Positions 17,148-25,339 of a DNA stretch of 39,238 bases are shown one piece after another (within the stretch, counting starts at the first letter, position 1; the number at the start of each line of letters is the position of its first letter). Under the pieces are notes generated by a model. That model searched no databases, was not told the origin of the DNA, and saw nothing but the letters and a program-made list of their open reading frames with translations. The DNA is from Pseudomonadota bacterium (GTDB lineage: Bacteria > Desulfobacterota > Binatia > Binatales > Binataceae), in contig JAJPJA010000159.1 of NCBI GenBank assembly GCA_021324455.1, positions 1 to 39,238 of the forward strand. Reading direction: 5' to 3'. Made by a program: the position numbers and the translations under genes.

Positions 17148-18961
17148 TGGTCCAATACGACACCCATGAGCACGACGTGCTGGTGATCGGTGCGGGCGGC
17201 GCCGGTCTGCGCGCCGCTATCGAAGCCTCCGCGCACGGCGCCAAGGTCGGCCTGGTATGCAAATCGCTGCTGGGCAAGGCCCACACCGTGATGGCCGAAG
17301 GCGGCGTGGCGGCGGCGCTGGCCAACGTCGATGACCGCGACAACTGGAAGGTTCATTTCGCCGACACGATGCGCGGCGGGCAGTACGTCAACAACTGGCG
17401 GATGGCGGAATTGCACGCCAAGGAAGCGCCCGACCGGGTGCGCGAGCTGGAGGCATGGGGCGCCGTTTTCGATCGCACCGCAGACGGCCGCATCCTGCAG
17501 CGCAACTTCGGCGGCCATCGCTACCCCCGTTTGGCCCACGTCGGCGACCGCACCGGCCTGGAGATGATCCGCACCCTGCAGGATCACGGCATCCATCAGG
17601 GCATCGACGTCTTCATGGAGTTCACCATTGTCGGGCTGATCAAGGACGGCGCCCGGGTATCCGGCGCCTTCGCTTACGATCGCGAACGCGGACTGTTCCA
17701 TCTGTTTCACGCCAAGGCCGTGGTCATCGCCACCGGCGGCATCGGGCGCGCCTACAAAATCACCAGCAACAGTTGGGAATATACCGGCGACGGCGACGCG
17801 ATGGCCTACGATATCGGCGCCGAGCTGATGGACATGGAGTTCGTGCAGTTCCATCCCACCGGGATGGTGTGGCCGCTGAGCGTGGCCGGAATCCTGGTCA
17901 CCGAAGGTGTGCGCGGCGAGGGCGGTATTTTGGTCAACAAGGAAGGCCGCCGCTTCATGTTCGACGACATCCCGGAAAACTACCGCCCGCAAACCGCCGA
18001 CAATGAAGAGGAGGGATGGCGCTACACGCAGGGCGACAAGAACGCCCGCCGTCCGCCCGAACTGCTCACCCGCGATCACGTCGCCCGATGCATCGTGCGC
18101 GAAATCCGCGAAGGACGCGGCAGCCCGCACGGCGGCGTGTTTCTCGATATCGCCTGGATCAAGAAGCGGCTCCCCAACGCCGAGGAGCATATCAAGCGCA
18201 AGCTCCCCAGCATGTATCATCAGTTCATGAAGCTGGCCGATATCGACATCACCAAGGTGCCGATGGAGGTCGGTCCGACCACGCATTACATGATGGGCGG
18301 GGTGCGGGTTGACGGCGACACCCAGATGTCCACCGTGCCGGGATTGTTCGCCGCGGGCGAAGCCGCCGCCGGACTGCACGGCGCCAACCGCCTGGGCGGC
18401 AACTCGCTCTCCGACCTGCTGGTGTTCGGCAAGCGCGCCGGCGAGTACGCCGCCCGGTTCGCCAAGGAGAACGGTCCGGTCGCGATCGATCGGGACCAGA
18501 TCGAAGCGTTGGGGCGGCGCGCGCTGGCGCCATTTGAAAACAACTCGGGCCAGGCGGAATCGCCCTACCAGATTCAGAAGGAACTGCAGACGCAGATGCA
18601 GGATTTGGTCGGAATCGTGCGGCGCGAAGAGGAAATGAACCGCGCCCTCGAGGTTATCGCCGCCCTCAAGCAGCGCGCCGGACACGTGCGCGTCGAGGGC
18701 AACCGGATGTACAACGCCGGATGGCATACCTCGATCGACCTGCACAACCTGCTGACGGTGGCCGAGGCGATCACGCGCGCGGCGCTCGTGCGCAAGGAAA
18801 GCCGCGGCGCGCATTTCCGCGACGACTTTCCCAACAAGGACCCTGCCCTGGGCGGTTTCAACGTAATCGTGCGCAAGAGTCCCGAAGGAATGCGGATTTC
18901 GATGGAACCGCTGCGGGAGATGCCGGCGGAACTCAAACAGATTATCGAGGAACAAAAGTGA
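17147..18961 (+). CDS. sdhA: Succinate dehydrogenase / fumarate reductase flavoprotein subunit
   Basis: This 604-residue flavoprotein oxidises succinate to fumarate at a covalently bound FAD. The dinucleotide motif is VIGAGGAGLRAA (residues 13-24), and H46 in KAHTVMAEGG is at the position of the covalent FAD histidine. Substrate-site blocks are QFHPTGMVWPL, GEGGILVNKEGRRFM and TTHYMMGGVRV; the C-terminal capping and helical region is present. The frame is open upstream across sdhC, but the real start is the ATG at 17147: it directly precedes the FAD-binding fold and overlaps the sdhC stop. The downstream junction with sdhB is GTGA. Confidence 0.95.
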   Translation: MVQYDTHEHDVLVIGAGGAGLRAAIEASAHGAKVGLVCKSLLGKAHTVMAEGGVAAALANVDDRDNWKVHFADTMRGGQYVNNWRMAELHAKEAPDRVRELEAWGAVFDRTADGRILQRNFGGHRYPRLAHVGDRTGLEMIRTLQDHGIHQGIDVFMEFTIVGLIKDGARVSGAFAYDRERGLFHLFHAKAVVIATGGIGRAYKITSNSWEYTGDGDAMAYDIGAELMDMEFVQFHPTGMVWPLSVAGILVTEGVRGEGGILVNKEGRRFMFDDIPENYRPQTADNEEEGWRYTQGDKNARRPPELLTRDHVARCIVREIREGRGSPHGGVFLDIAWIKKRLPNAEEHIKRKLPSMYHQFMKLADIDITKVPMEVGPTTHYMMGGVRVDGDTQMSTVPGLFAAGEAAAGLHGANRLGGNSLSDLLVFGKRAGEYAARFAKENGPVAIDRDQIEALGRRALAPFENNSGQAESPYQIQKELQTQMQDLVGIVRREEEMNRALEVIAALKQRAGHVRVEGNRMYNAGWHTSIDLHNLLTVAEAITRAALVRKESRGAHFRDDFPNKDPALGGFNVIVRKSPEGMRISMEPLREMPAELKQIIEEQK

Positions 18962-19713
18962 GCTCGACTGCAACCTTCAAAATATGGCGCGGCAACTCCG
19001 ACGGCGGCGAGTTCCGCGACTACCAGGCCCGCGTCGACGAAGGCATGGTTGTGCTCGACGCGGTCCATCAGATCCAGGCCGAGCAGGCCCCCGACATGGC
19101 CGTGCGATGGAACTGCAAGGCCGGCAAATGCGGATCGTGCAGTTCGGAGATCAACGGCATGCCGCGGCTGATGTGCATGACCCGTATCAGCGATCTGCCG
19201 GCCGATCAGCCGATCACGGTCGAGCCGATGCATACCTTTCCCCTGATCAAGGACCTGGTCACCGACGTTTCGTGGAACTTCCGCGCCAAAAAGACGCTCA
19301 AACCGTTTTCGCCGCGTCCGCCCGACGCCCCCGACGGCACCTGGCGCATGGCGCAGGAGGACATCGAACGCATCCAGGAATTCCGCAAATGCATCGAATG
19401 CTTCCTGTGTCAGGACGTATGCCACGTGCTGCGCGAGCATCACCTGGAGGAGCAGTTCATCGGACCGCGGCTGTTCACCTTCAGCGCGGCCCTCGAGATG
19501 CATCCGCTGGACACGGAGAACCGCCTGGGCGACCTGCGCAAACTCAACGGCATCGGCTACTGCAACATCACCAAGTGCTGCACCAAGGTCTGCCCCGAGG
19601 AGATTCACATCACCGACAACGCCATCATTCCGCTCAAGGAGCGCGTGGTCGATCAATTTTTCGATCCGCTGACGCGGATCTTCCGTGCCATCACCGGCAA
19701 CGGCAAGCGCTAG
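18958..19713 (+). CDS. sdhB: Succinate dehydrogenase iron-sulfur subunit
   Basis: This 251-residue subunit carries electrons from FAD to the anchor. Ligands for all three clusters are present: [2Fe-2S] C53, C58, C61, C73; [4Fe-4S] C145, C148, C151 and C155 (CIECFLCQDVC); [3Fe-4S] region C202, C207/C208 and C212 (CNITKCCTKVCPE), with C155 and C212 possibly shared between cluster sites as usual. I chose the GTG at 18958 because it overlaps the sdhA stop (GTGA) and the ferredoxin fold begins directly after it; the frame is open further upstream but inside sdhA. An intrinsic terminator follows. Confidence 0.95.
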   Translation: MSSTATFKIWRGNSDGGEFRDYQARVDEGMVVLDAVHQIQAEQAPDMAVRWNCKAGKCGSCSSEINGMPRLMCMTRISDLPADQPITVEPMHTFPLIKDLVTDVSWNFRAKKTLKPFSPRPPDAPDGTWRMAQEDIERIQEFRKCIECFLCQDVCHVLREHHLEEQFIGPRLFTFSAALEMHPLDTENRLGDLRKLNGIGYCNITKCCTKVCPEEIHITDNAIIPLKERVVDQFFDPLTRIFRAITGNGKR

Positions 19714-19728
19714 CGCACAGGGTGCCGT

Positions 19729-19767
19729 AAAAAGCCTTTCCCGTGCGGGAGAGGCTTTTTCTTTTTC
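19729..19767 (+). terminator. Strong intrinsic terminator of sdhCAB
   Basis: AAAAAGCCTTTCCCG (19729-19743) pairs with CGGGAGAGGCTTTTT (19746-19760), 15 pairs including one G-T, and is followed by a further C-interrupted T-run. The flanking A-run makes it possibly bidirectional, but only the plus-strand operon ends here. Confidence 0.92.
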
Positions 19768-19877
19768 TGCAAGTCCGCATTGCCGCCCTCCTGGGGCGCC
19801 GACAAATTTCTTCGCCTGCGCGGATAAAGCCGTTACGATCGGAATTGGGGGCGGGTTTTCATTCGCCCGCCGGCGTA

Positions 19878-21437
19878 ATGATCGTGGTGCGGATCGCAAG
19901 CTTCTCAAATCTGCATACGGAACGAAAAAACGCGGGTTTCAGTTGCGCCAACAGATTGAGGCGGACCGATCGCCGCCGCCCTCATCCTCCGTGCGATCCC
20001 GGCGCGCAAACTCCAGGCCGGGGGCGAGCAGTTTGCGTTGGCCGCCTTTGCGATGCGCGCGGGCGGCTGTCCCTCGCCCTACTGCTGCTGGTTGCGGCGT
20101 GCGTGGGCGGCTGCGGCACGATACCCGATGCCCGCGACTATATCGGCGCGCGCATCTACTACCTGCGCCATCCCCGTTTCGTCGGGCCGCGCGGACCGCT
20201 CAGCGCCGAGCAGGGCCGGCGAATCGTCGCCGGGCTGGAGCGCCGCCAGAAGACCCCCACCGACATCCTCCAGCGGCATATCGCGTTCGAACAGGCGATC
20301 AGCGGCGAGCCCATGGTCCTGGGCAACAAGGTGCAGCTGCTGGAGAACGGCGCCCAGACCTACCGGGCGATGCTCGATGCGATCCATAACGCCCACGACA
20401 GCATCAACCTGCAGATGTACATAATTTCCGATGGGCCGGTCGGGCAGCTGTTCGCCGACGCGTTGATCGAGAGCCAGCGCCGCGGTGTGCAGGTCAATCT
20501 CATGTACGACGGCTTCGGCTGCCTGACCACGCCGCGCAGCTATTTCGATCGGCTGCGCAGCGCCGGCGTTGCGGTGCTGGAATATCGTCCGGTCAATCCG
20601 TTCCAGGCGCGCCTGCCATGGACTCTGACCCATCGCAATCACCGCAAGATGCTGGTAGTGGACGGCCGCATCGCATTCACCGGCGGAATCAACATCTCGG
20701 AGGTTTACGCCAGCGGCTTGCATTCCAGCGCCGCCAGCGGCGAGCCGCCCCAGTACTGGCGCGATACCGATATCCAGGTCGAAGGGCCGGTGGTGGCGCA
20801 GTTCCAGAACCTCTTCATCAACGAATGGCTGCACCAGGGCGGGGCGCCGCTGAGTCCGCGCAACTATTACCCGAAGCTGCAATGGCGCGGCAGGGACATC
20901 GTGCGGGTGATCGCCAGCGTTCCCGAACGCTTCAACCTGATTTACGTCACGCTGGTTTCCGCCATCGTCAACGCCGAGACCAATGTCTACATCACCGACG
21001 CCTATTTCGCGCCCAACCGCCAGTTTCTGCACGTGCTTGAACACGCGGCGCGGCGCGGCGTCGACGTGCGGCTGCTGTTGCCCAGCCAGAGCGACCAGCC
21101 GCTGATCGTCTCGGCGCAGCGCTCCAATTACGCGGCGCTGCTGAAATCGGGGGTGAAGATTTACGAATGGCGGGGCAGGATGCTTCACGCCAAAACCGCC
21201 GCCATCGACGGCGTGTGGTCCACCGTCGGCACCTCCAACCTCGATTGGTGGAGCCTGGCGCGAAACAACGAAATCAACGCCGTTATCCTCAGCCATCAAT
21301 TCGGCGACCGGATGAACCTGATGTTCAACGACGACCTGGAGAATTCCGATGCGATCGATCCGCGGCAATGGAACCAGCGCGGGATGATTGAGCGGCTCGC
21401 CGAAACGTTCGCCTGGCTGCTGGAACGGATGCTGTAG
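19878..21437 (+). CDS. Phospholipase D / cardiolipin synthase-like lipoprotein (start uncertain)
   Basis: Two HKD motifs identify a phospholipase D superfamily enzyme, most like bacterial cardiolipin synthases (phosphatidyl transfer via a phospho-histidine). They are HRKMLVVDG (H255, K257, D262) and HAKTAAIDG (H437), counted from the ATG at 19878. A lipoprotein-like signal, RLSLALLLLVAACVGGC, begins near residue 62, so the ~60 residues before it are almost certainly not a natural N-terminus. They are Arg- and Cys-rich and lack the G/C third-position bias of the rest. The real start probably lies near 20053. An ATG there is out of frame by one base. It follows the sdh terminator and precedes cobQ by 88 bases. 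Confidence 0.82.
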   Translation: MIVVRIASFSNLHTERKNAGFSCANRLRRTDRRRPHPPCDPGAQTPGRGRAVCVGRLCDARGRLSLALLLLVAACVGGCGTIPDARDYIGARIYYLRHPRFVGPRGPLSAEQGRRIVAGLERRQKTPTDILQRHIAFEQAISGEPMVLGNKVQLLENGAQTYRAMLDAIHNAHDSINLQMYIISDGPVGQLFADALIESQRRGVQVNLMYDGFGCLTTPRSYFDRLRSAGVAVLEYRPVNPFQARLPWTLTHRNHRKMLVVDGRIAFTGGINISEVYASGLHSSAASGEPPQYWRDTDIQVEGPVVAQFQNLFINEWLHQGGAPLSPRNYYPKLQWRGRDIVRVIASVPERFNLIYVTLVSAIVNAETNVYITDAYFAPNRQFLHVLEHAARRGVDVRLLLPSQSDQPLIVSAQRSNYAALLKSGVKIYEWRGRMLHAKTAAIDGVWSTVGTSNLDWWSLARNNEINAVILSHQFGDRMNLMFNDDLENSDAIDPRQWNQRGMIERLAETFAWLLERML

Positions 21438-21525
21438 CCGGATAGCGGCTGGCCGCGCGAGCCTCGGCCGCTGCACCAAAGCGCGCCGCATCGACAAACG
21501 TTTGCGTCTGCCCCACTATATCCGC

Positions 21526-23028
21526 ATGGGCGCGAAAAGCCTGATGGTGATGGGAACGGCGTCGGACGTGGGCAAGAGCGCGGTGGTCACCGGGCTGTGC
21601 CGGACTTTTCGCCGCGCCGGAATCCGCGTCGCCCCGTTCAAGTCGCAGAACATGTCGAACAATGCCGCCGTTTGCGGCGGCGGCGAAATCGGGCGCGCGC
21701 AGGCCGCACAAGCCGAAGCCTGCGGACTGGAGCCGGCGATCGACATGAATCCGGTGCTGCTCAAGCCCGAAAGCGAACTCGGATGCCAGGTGGTAATCGG
21801 CGGACGCGTCCGCTTCCACATGCACGCGCTCGAGCATGAACGCTACGCGCGGGAGGCGTGGCCGGTAATCGCCGCCAGCTATGCGCGTCTGGCGCGCGAG
21901 TTCGACCTGATCGTGATCGAAGGCGCCGGCGGCGCGGCCGAGATCAATCTGCGCCATCGCGACCTGGTCAACTGGAAGATTGCCGAGATGGCCGATGCGC
22001 CAGTGTTGATCGTGGGCGATATCGACAAGGGCGGCGTCTTCGCCTCGCTGTTCGGCACTTTCGAGCTGCTGGCGCCGGCGGAGCGGGCCCGCGTCAAAGC
22101 GTTCATCATCAACAAGTTCCGCGGCGACCGCCGGCTGCTGAGCCCGGGCCCGGAAATTCTCGAACTGAAGACCGGGGTGCCGGTTTTGGGTGTGCTGCCC
22201 TACATCAGCGGCCTGCGCATCCCGCAGGAGGACGGAGCGTCGCTTAGCGGCCGCATCAGTCATCGGGGCGCCGGCGACGATATAACCGTCGGCGTGATCA
22301 GGTTCCCGCGGATTTCGAACTACACCGATTTCGAGCCGCTGGAGGACGAGCCCGGCGTCGCGGTGGATTATCTGGAGTATCCGCAGACCGCGGCGTCGCT
22401 CGACGTTCTGGTGCTGCCCGGATCGAAGAACACCACCGCGGACCTCCAATGGCTGCGGCGCGCCGGATGGGACGCGTACATCCAGCGTCATCGCCGGCGC
22501 GGCGGCTGGATTGTGGGCGTATGCGGCGGATACCAGATGCTCGGGCATGAAATCGCCGACCCCGACGAAGTCGAATCGCGCTCGCATTCCACCGCCGGAT
22601 TGGGTCTGCTCGATGTGCGGACGCGTTTTGAGCGCGAAAAGATCACCTCGCGCGTCAACGCGCAGGAGCAGTTCTCCGGTGTTGCGGTTTGCGGTTACCA
22701 GATTCACTGCGGACGCGTTAGCCGCGGCGCAAACACGCGGCCGTTTCTGCGGCTGGTCCAGAGAGAAGGTGCCGCGACCGATGAATTCGAAGGAGCGTGC
22801 TCCGAGGATGGCCGTGTAGTGGGAACTTCGGTGCATGGACTGTTCGATTCGGCCGCGCTGCGCCGCAGCTTCATCAATCGCGTGCGCGCCTCCAGAAGTC
22901 TGAATCCGCTCGACGGCGGGGGAGAGGATTTCAAAGCGATGCGCGAGCGGGCCTACGATCTGATGGCGGACGCGCTCGAGCGGCATCTGGGGCTGCCCAC
23001 CCTGCTGGCGCTGGCGGCAATCGCATGA
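21526..23028 (+). CDS. cobQ: Cobyric acid synthase (adenosylcobyric acid synthase, CobQ/CbiP)
   Basis: This 500-residue enzyme amidates four carboxylates of adenosylcobyrinic acid diamide with glutamine and ATP. The ATP-binding DTBS-like domain begins with the P-loop GTASDVGKS (residues 10-18), then FKSQNMSNNA and the VIEGAGGAAEINL block. The C-terminal class I-like glutaminase domain has the nucleophile C333 (GVCGGYQML) and catalytic H437 (SVHGLFDS). I start at the ATG 21526 because the P-loop follows at the usual distance; the longer open frame upstream overlaps the PLD gene. No other cobalamin genes are in the window. The stop overlaps a 23-codon frame by ATGA. Confidence 0.94.
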   Translation: MGAKSLMVMGTASDVGKSAVVTGLCRTFRRAGIRVAPFKSQNMSNNAAVCGGGEIGRAQAAQAEACGLEPAIDMNPVLLKPESELGCQVVIGGRVRFHMHALEHERYAREAWPVIAASYARLAREFDLIVIEGAGGAAEINLRHRDLVNWKIAEMADAPVLIVGDIDKGGVFASLFGTFELLAPAERARVKAFIINKFRGDRRLLSPGPEILELKTGVPVLGVLPYISGLRIPQEDGASLSGRISHRGAGDDITVGVIRFPRISNYTDFEPLEDEPGVAVDYLEYPQTAASLDVLVLPGSKNTTADLQWLRRAGWDAYIQRHRRRGGWIVGVCGGYQMLGHEIADPDEVESRSHSTAGLGLLDVRTRFEREKITSRVNAQEQFSGVAVCGYQIHCGRVSRGANTRPFLRLVQREGAATDEFEGACSEDGRVVGTSVHGLFDSAALRRSFINRVRASRSLNPLDGGGEDFKAMRERAYDLMADALERHLGLPTLLALAAIA

Positions 23029-23096
23029 AACAGGCTATGGTTTTCGCCATCGTGCCGCGCCCGGTGGGGCGCCAAAGAGCAGGTGAGGCGCTATGA
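23025..23096 (+). CDS. Possible 23-codon coupling frame between cobQ and the LLM gene
   Basis: An ATG overlapping the cobQ stop (ATGA, 23025-23028) opens a 23-codon frame whose TGA overlaps the ATG of the LLM gene (ATGA, 23093-23096). The peptide starts MKQAMVFAIVPRPVG and resembles nothing I know. It may only carry ribosomes from cobQ to the next gene. It has no clear ribosome binding site of its own, and its last codons include the Shine-Dalgarno of the next gene. It could be a chance arrangement. Confidence 0.25.
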   Translation: MKQAMVFAIVPRPVGRQRAGEAL

Positions 23097-23953
23097 AAGT
23101 AGGACTGAGCTGGTTCTTCATCAAGCCGATGCCGTTTGAACGCGAAGTGCTGCTGCATTACGCGAAGGAAGCCGACCGGCTGGGCTTTGAATCGATCTGG
23201 ATTCCGGAGCACGCGGTTATTCCTCACGGCTACCAGGCGCATTATCCCTATTCCGCCGACGGCAAGCTGCCCACCAACGATGAAGAGATGCCGTTTCCCG
23301 ACCCGCTGCTGACCCTGGCCGCCGCCGCCGCGGTCACAAAGCGGATCAGGTTCGCCACCAATATAATGATTCTGGCGCAGCGCGATCCGCTGTACACGGC
23401 CAAGGAAGTCGCGAGCCTCGATGTGCTGTCAAGGGGCCGCGTCATCCTCGGTATCGGATCGGGATGGCTCAAGGAGGAATTCGACGCGCTCAACGTCGAT
23501 TACCACAAGCGCGGCAGGCGCACCGACGAGGCAATTGAGGTCATGCGCGCGCTGTGGCGCGACGATCCGGCGAGCTACTCGGGCACGCAATTCCGATTCG
23601 GTCCGCTGCACGCCTTTCCCAAGCCGGTCAACAAGCGCGTGCCGATCTTTATCGGCGGCATCTCGCCCGCCGCCATTCGCCGCACGGCGCGGCTGGGCGA
23701 CGGCTATCTGCCGGTGCCGGTCCCCAATATCGGCGACATGTTCAAACAGGTGCGCGAGGAATGCGCCAGGATCGGCCGCGATCCGAAGGAGATTGAGTTC
23801 TGCTATCCGGCGCAGCCGACGCTCGACGGGATCAAGCAGGCGCAGGATTTGGGCGCGGTGCGCGTCACCACCGGAATCTTCTTCAGCCGCGACCTGCAGC
23901 AGATCACCCGCGATCTGGAAAAAATCGCCAACGACGTGCTGGCCAAATTGTAA
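23093..23953 (+). CDS. LLM class F420-dependent oxidoreductase (TIGR03619-like)
   Basis: This 286-residue luciferase-like monooxygenase superfamily enzyme has a TIM barrel using F420 or FMN. Typical blocks are ADRLGFESIWIPEH near the N-terminus, RIRFATNIMILAQRDPL, the GRVILGIGSGWLKEEFDAL flavin-binding segment, and VPIFIGGISPAAIRRTARLGDGYLP. The GRVxLGIGxGWxxEEF pattern favours the F420-linked TIGR03619 group; F420 use is inference. The start is supported by AGGTGAGG four bases before the ATG. It may be translationally coupled to cobQ through the intervening mini frame. The substrate is unknown. Confidence 0.88.
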   Translation: MKVGLSWFFIKPMPFEREVLLHYAKEADRLGFESIWIPEHAVIPHGYQAHYPYSADGKLPTNDEEMPFPDPLLTLAAAAAVTKRIRFATNIMILAQRDPLYTAKEVASLDVLSRGRVILGIGSGWLKEEFDALNVDYHKRGRRTDEAIEVMRALWRDDPASYSGTQFRFGPLHAFPKPVNKRVPIFIGGISPAAIRRTARLGDGYLPVPVPNIGDMFKQVREECARIGRDPKEIEFCYPAQPTLDGIKQAQDLGAVRVTTGIFFSRDLQQITRDLEKIANDVLAKL

Positions 23954-24083
23954 AGCGCCGCGCCCTTCTTCAATCTCCCGCACAGACGGCAACCGGGAGT
24001 ACTCAGTGGAGGCATACAGCGCGGCACACTTGCGTTGCTCCGCGCCGTGAAACCGCATACGCTTCAGGCAAGCGGGCATTAAC

Positions 24084-24662
24084 GTGAAAATCGGCATCAT
24101 CTCCGACATCCATGCCAATCCGCGGGCCTTGCGCAACGCGCTGGACGATATGGGCTCGACCGACATGGTTTTGTGCGCCGGCGATTCCATCAGCGAGTAC
24201 CGCTTCTGTCCCGAGACCGTCGAAATCCTGCGCGGCGCGGGCGTGCAATGTATCAGGGGTAATCACGAGGCGGTGCTGCTGGGCGGACGCAATCCGCAGT
24301 ACCTCAGGAAATGCCAGGCCGAGTTTCCCGCCGATCTGCTCGAGTTTCTGTCCACCGCTCCGCTGTCGATCGAAACCCGGGCCGATGAAGCGCGCATCCT
24401 CGTCACTCACGCCAGCCCGCTGCCGCCCTACGAGGACTACGTATACGCGGGCAGCCCGATTCTGAAGCAGGTCGGTTCGCTGCCCTACGAGTTCATCATC
24501 CTGGGCCATACGCACATGCCGATGATCCACAAGAGCGGCGGCGTGACGGTGGTCAACCCGGGGTCATGCTCGGAGCCGCGCGATCAGGATCGGCGCGGAT
24601 CGTACGCGATTCTTGACAGCGGCACGATGGAAGTCGAAATCCGCCGCTTCCTGCGCGACTGA
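24084..24662 (+). CDS. YfcE/MJ0936-type metallophosphoesterase
   Basis: This 192-residue single-domain calcineurin-like phosphoesterase has all metal-binding motifs: D8 and H10 (SDIHAN), D34 (CAGDS), N60/H61 (RGNHEA), H108 (THAS), and H141/H143 (GHTHMP). The family hydrolyses phosphodiesters such as cyclic nucleotides or artificial substrates; the physiological target is usually unknown. The start is GTG with only a weak AAGCGGG upstream. The preceding gap (23954-24083) contains a 6-bp hairpin (CTCCCG/CGGGAG, 23975-23999) without a T-run, so transcription could read through from the LLM gene. Confidence 0.9.
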   Translation: MKIGIISDIHANPRALRNALDDMGSTDMVLCAGDSISEYRFCPETVEILRGAGVQCIRGNHEAVLLGGRNPQYLRKCQAEFPADLLEFLSTAPLSIETRADEARILVTHASPLPPYEDYVYAGSPILKQVGSLPYEFIILGHTHMPMIHKSGGVTVVNPGSCSEPRDQDRRGSYAILDSGTMEVEIRRFLRD

Positions 24663-24771
24663 CTCCCTTCTGTCGGCGCCGTAAACGCGGCCGCCTGCGC
24701 GCTGATAAAACGTCCATCAGAGACAGACCGGCGACCCCTTATCGTACCGCTCAAGCGGGCGGAGCGACACA

Positions 24772-25167
24772 ATGAATAAAAACGACGACACCGGAAAACC
24801 GCTTCTTCTCACCGGCGACAGGAACGTGACCGAGGATGAAATCCAGCGGTTGACCACGGGCGAGAGCTTCAAAATTACGTCGAAGGAAGCTCTGATGGAG
24901 CTGGCCCGGGCGGCCAGGCGGACCTACGACCTCTTCGAACTGGAAATCCGCCCCCTGATGACGACCGAGCGCGCGCTCCGAATCAAGCATTTGCGCCAAC
25001 TGCTTTCCTGGCGCGCGCTGGCCTCCGCCACGTTCGATGAATGGCGCGACGACGCCCGCTGGAGTCCGCCAGGCAACCAGTTGGCCGGGATGGTCCTGAC
25101 CAGGCTCGCCGCGGAGATTCTGGGCGAGAAGGAGGACGACTGGTGCGATCGCAGCCAGGGTAATTGA
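24772..25167 (+). CDS. Hypothetical protein, not recognised
   Basis: This is a 131-residue protein I cannot place. It has no signal peptide, membrane segment or metal motif. It is hydrophilic and probably alpha-helical: residues ~38-75 (SKEALMELARAARRTYDLF, then IRPLMTTERALRIKHLRQLL) look like amphipathic helices. A Trp-rich segment follows (SWRALASATFDEWRDDARWSP), then a short helix and an acidic C-terminus (EKEDDWCD). The reading frame is credible: GGAG sits at a good distance before the ATG and codon use matches its neighbours. It stands alone between the phosphoesterase and an acyl-CoA dehydrogenase gene, so context gives no function. Confidence 0.7.
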   Translation: MNKNDDTGKPLLLTGDRNVTEDEIQRLTTGESFKITSKEALMELARAARRTYDLFELEIRPLMTTERALRIKHLRQLLSWRALASATFDEWRDDARWSPPGNQLAGMVLTRLAAEILGEKEDDWCDRSQGN

Positions 25168-25223
25168 GAATCGGCGCCAACGGCTGATTGCGCGATCCTG
25201 ACCCGCACCCGGTCCGGGATGGC

Positions 25224-25252
25224 TTGTCGGCTCTGGGGATCTGATTTAGTGT
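25224..25252 (+). promoter_or_regulatory. Weak candidate promoter of the acyl-CoA dehydrogenase operon
   Basis: TTGTCG (25224-25229) and TAGTGT (25247-25252) are spaced by 17 bases in the 172-base gap before the gene. Both boxes match the consensus only partly (4/6 and 3/6). No operator repeat was seen. Confidence 0.28.
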
Positions 25253-25339
25253 GCCAATGGTATCCGCGCGGCCGTTCGCACCCGCCGGCATCGCGCAAGG
25301 CCGGGCGATGCGCGCCTGGCGCACGAAGGAGACTGGTTG

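Noticed and set aside
17144..18973. 609-codon open frame antisense to sdhA
   Set aside because: It mirrors sdhA in a GC-rich genome, has no recognisable domain, and would conflict with a clear sdh operon.
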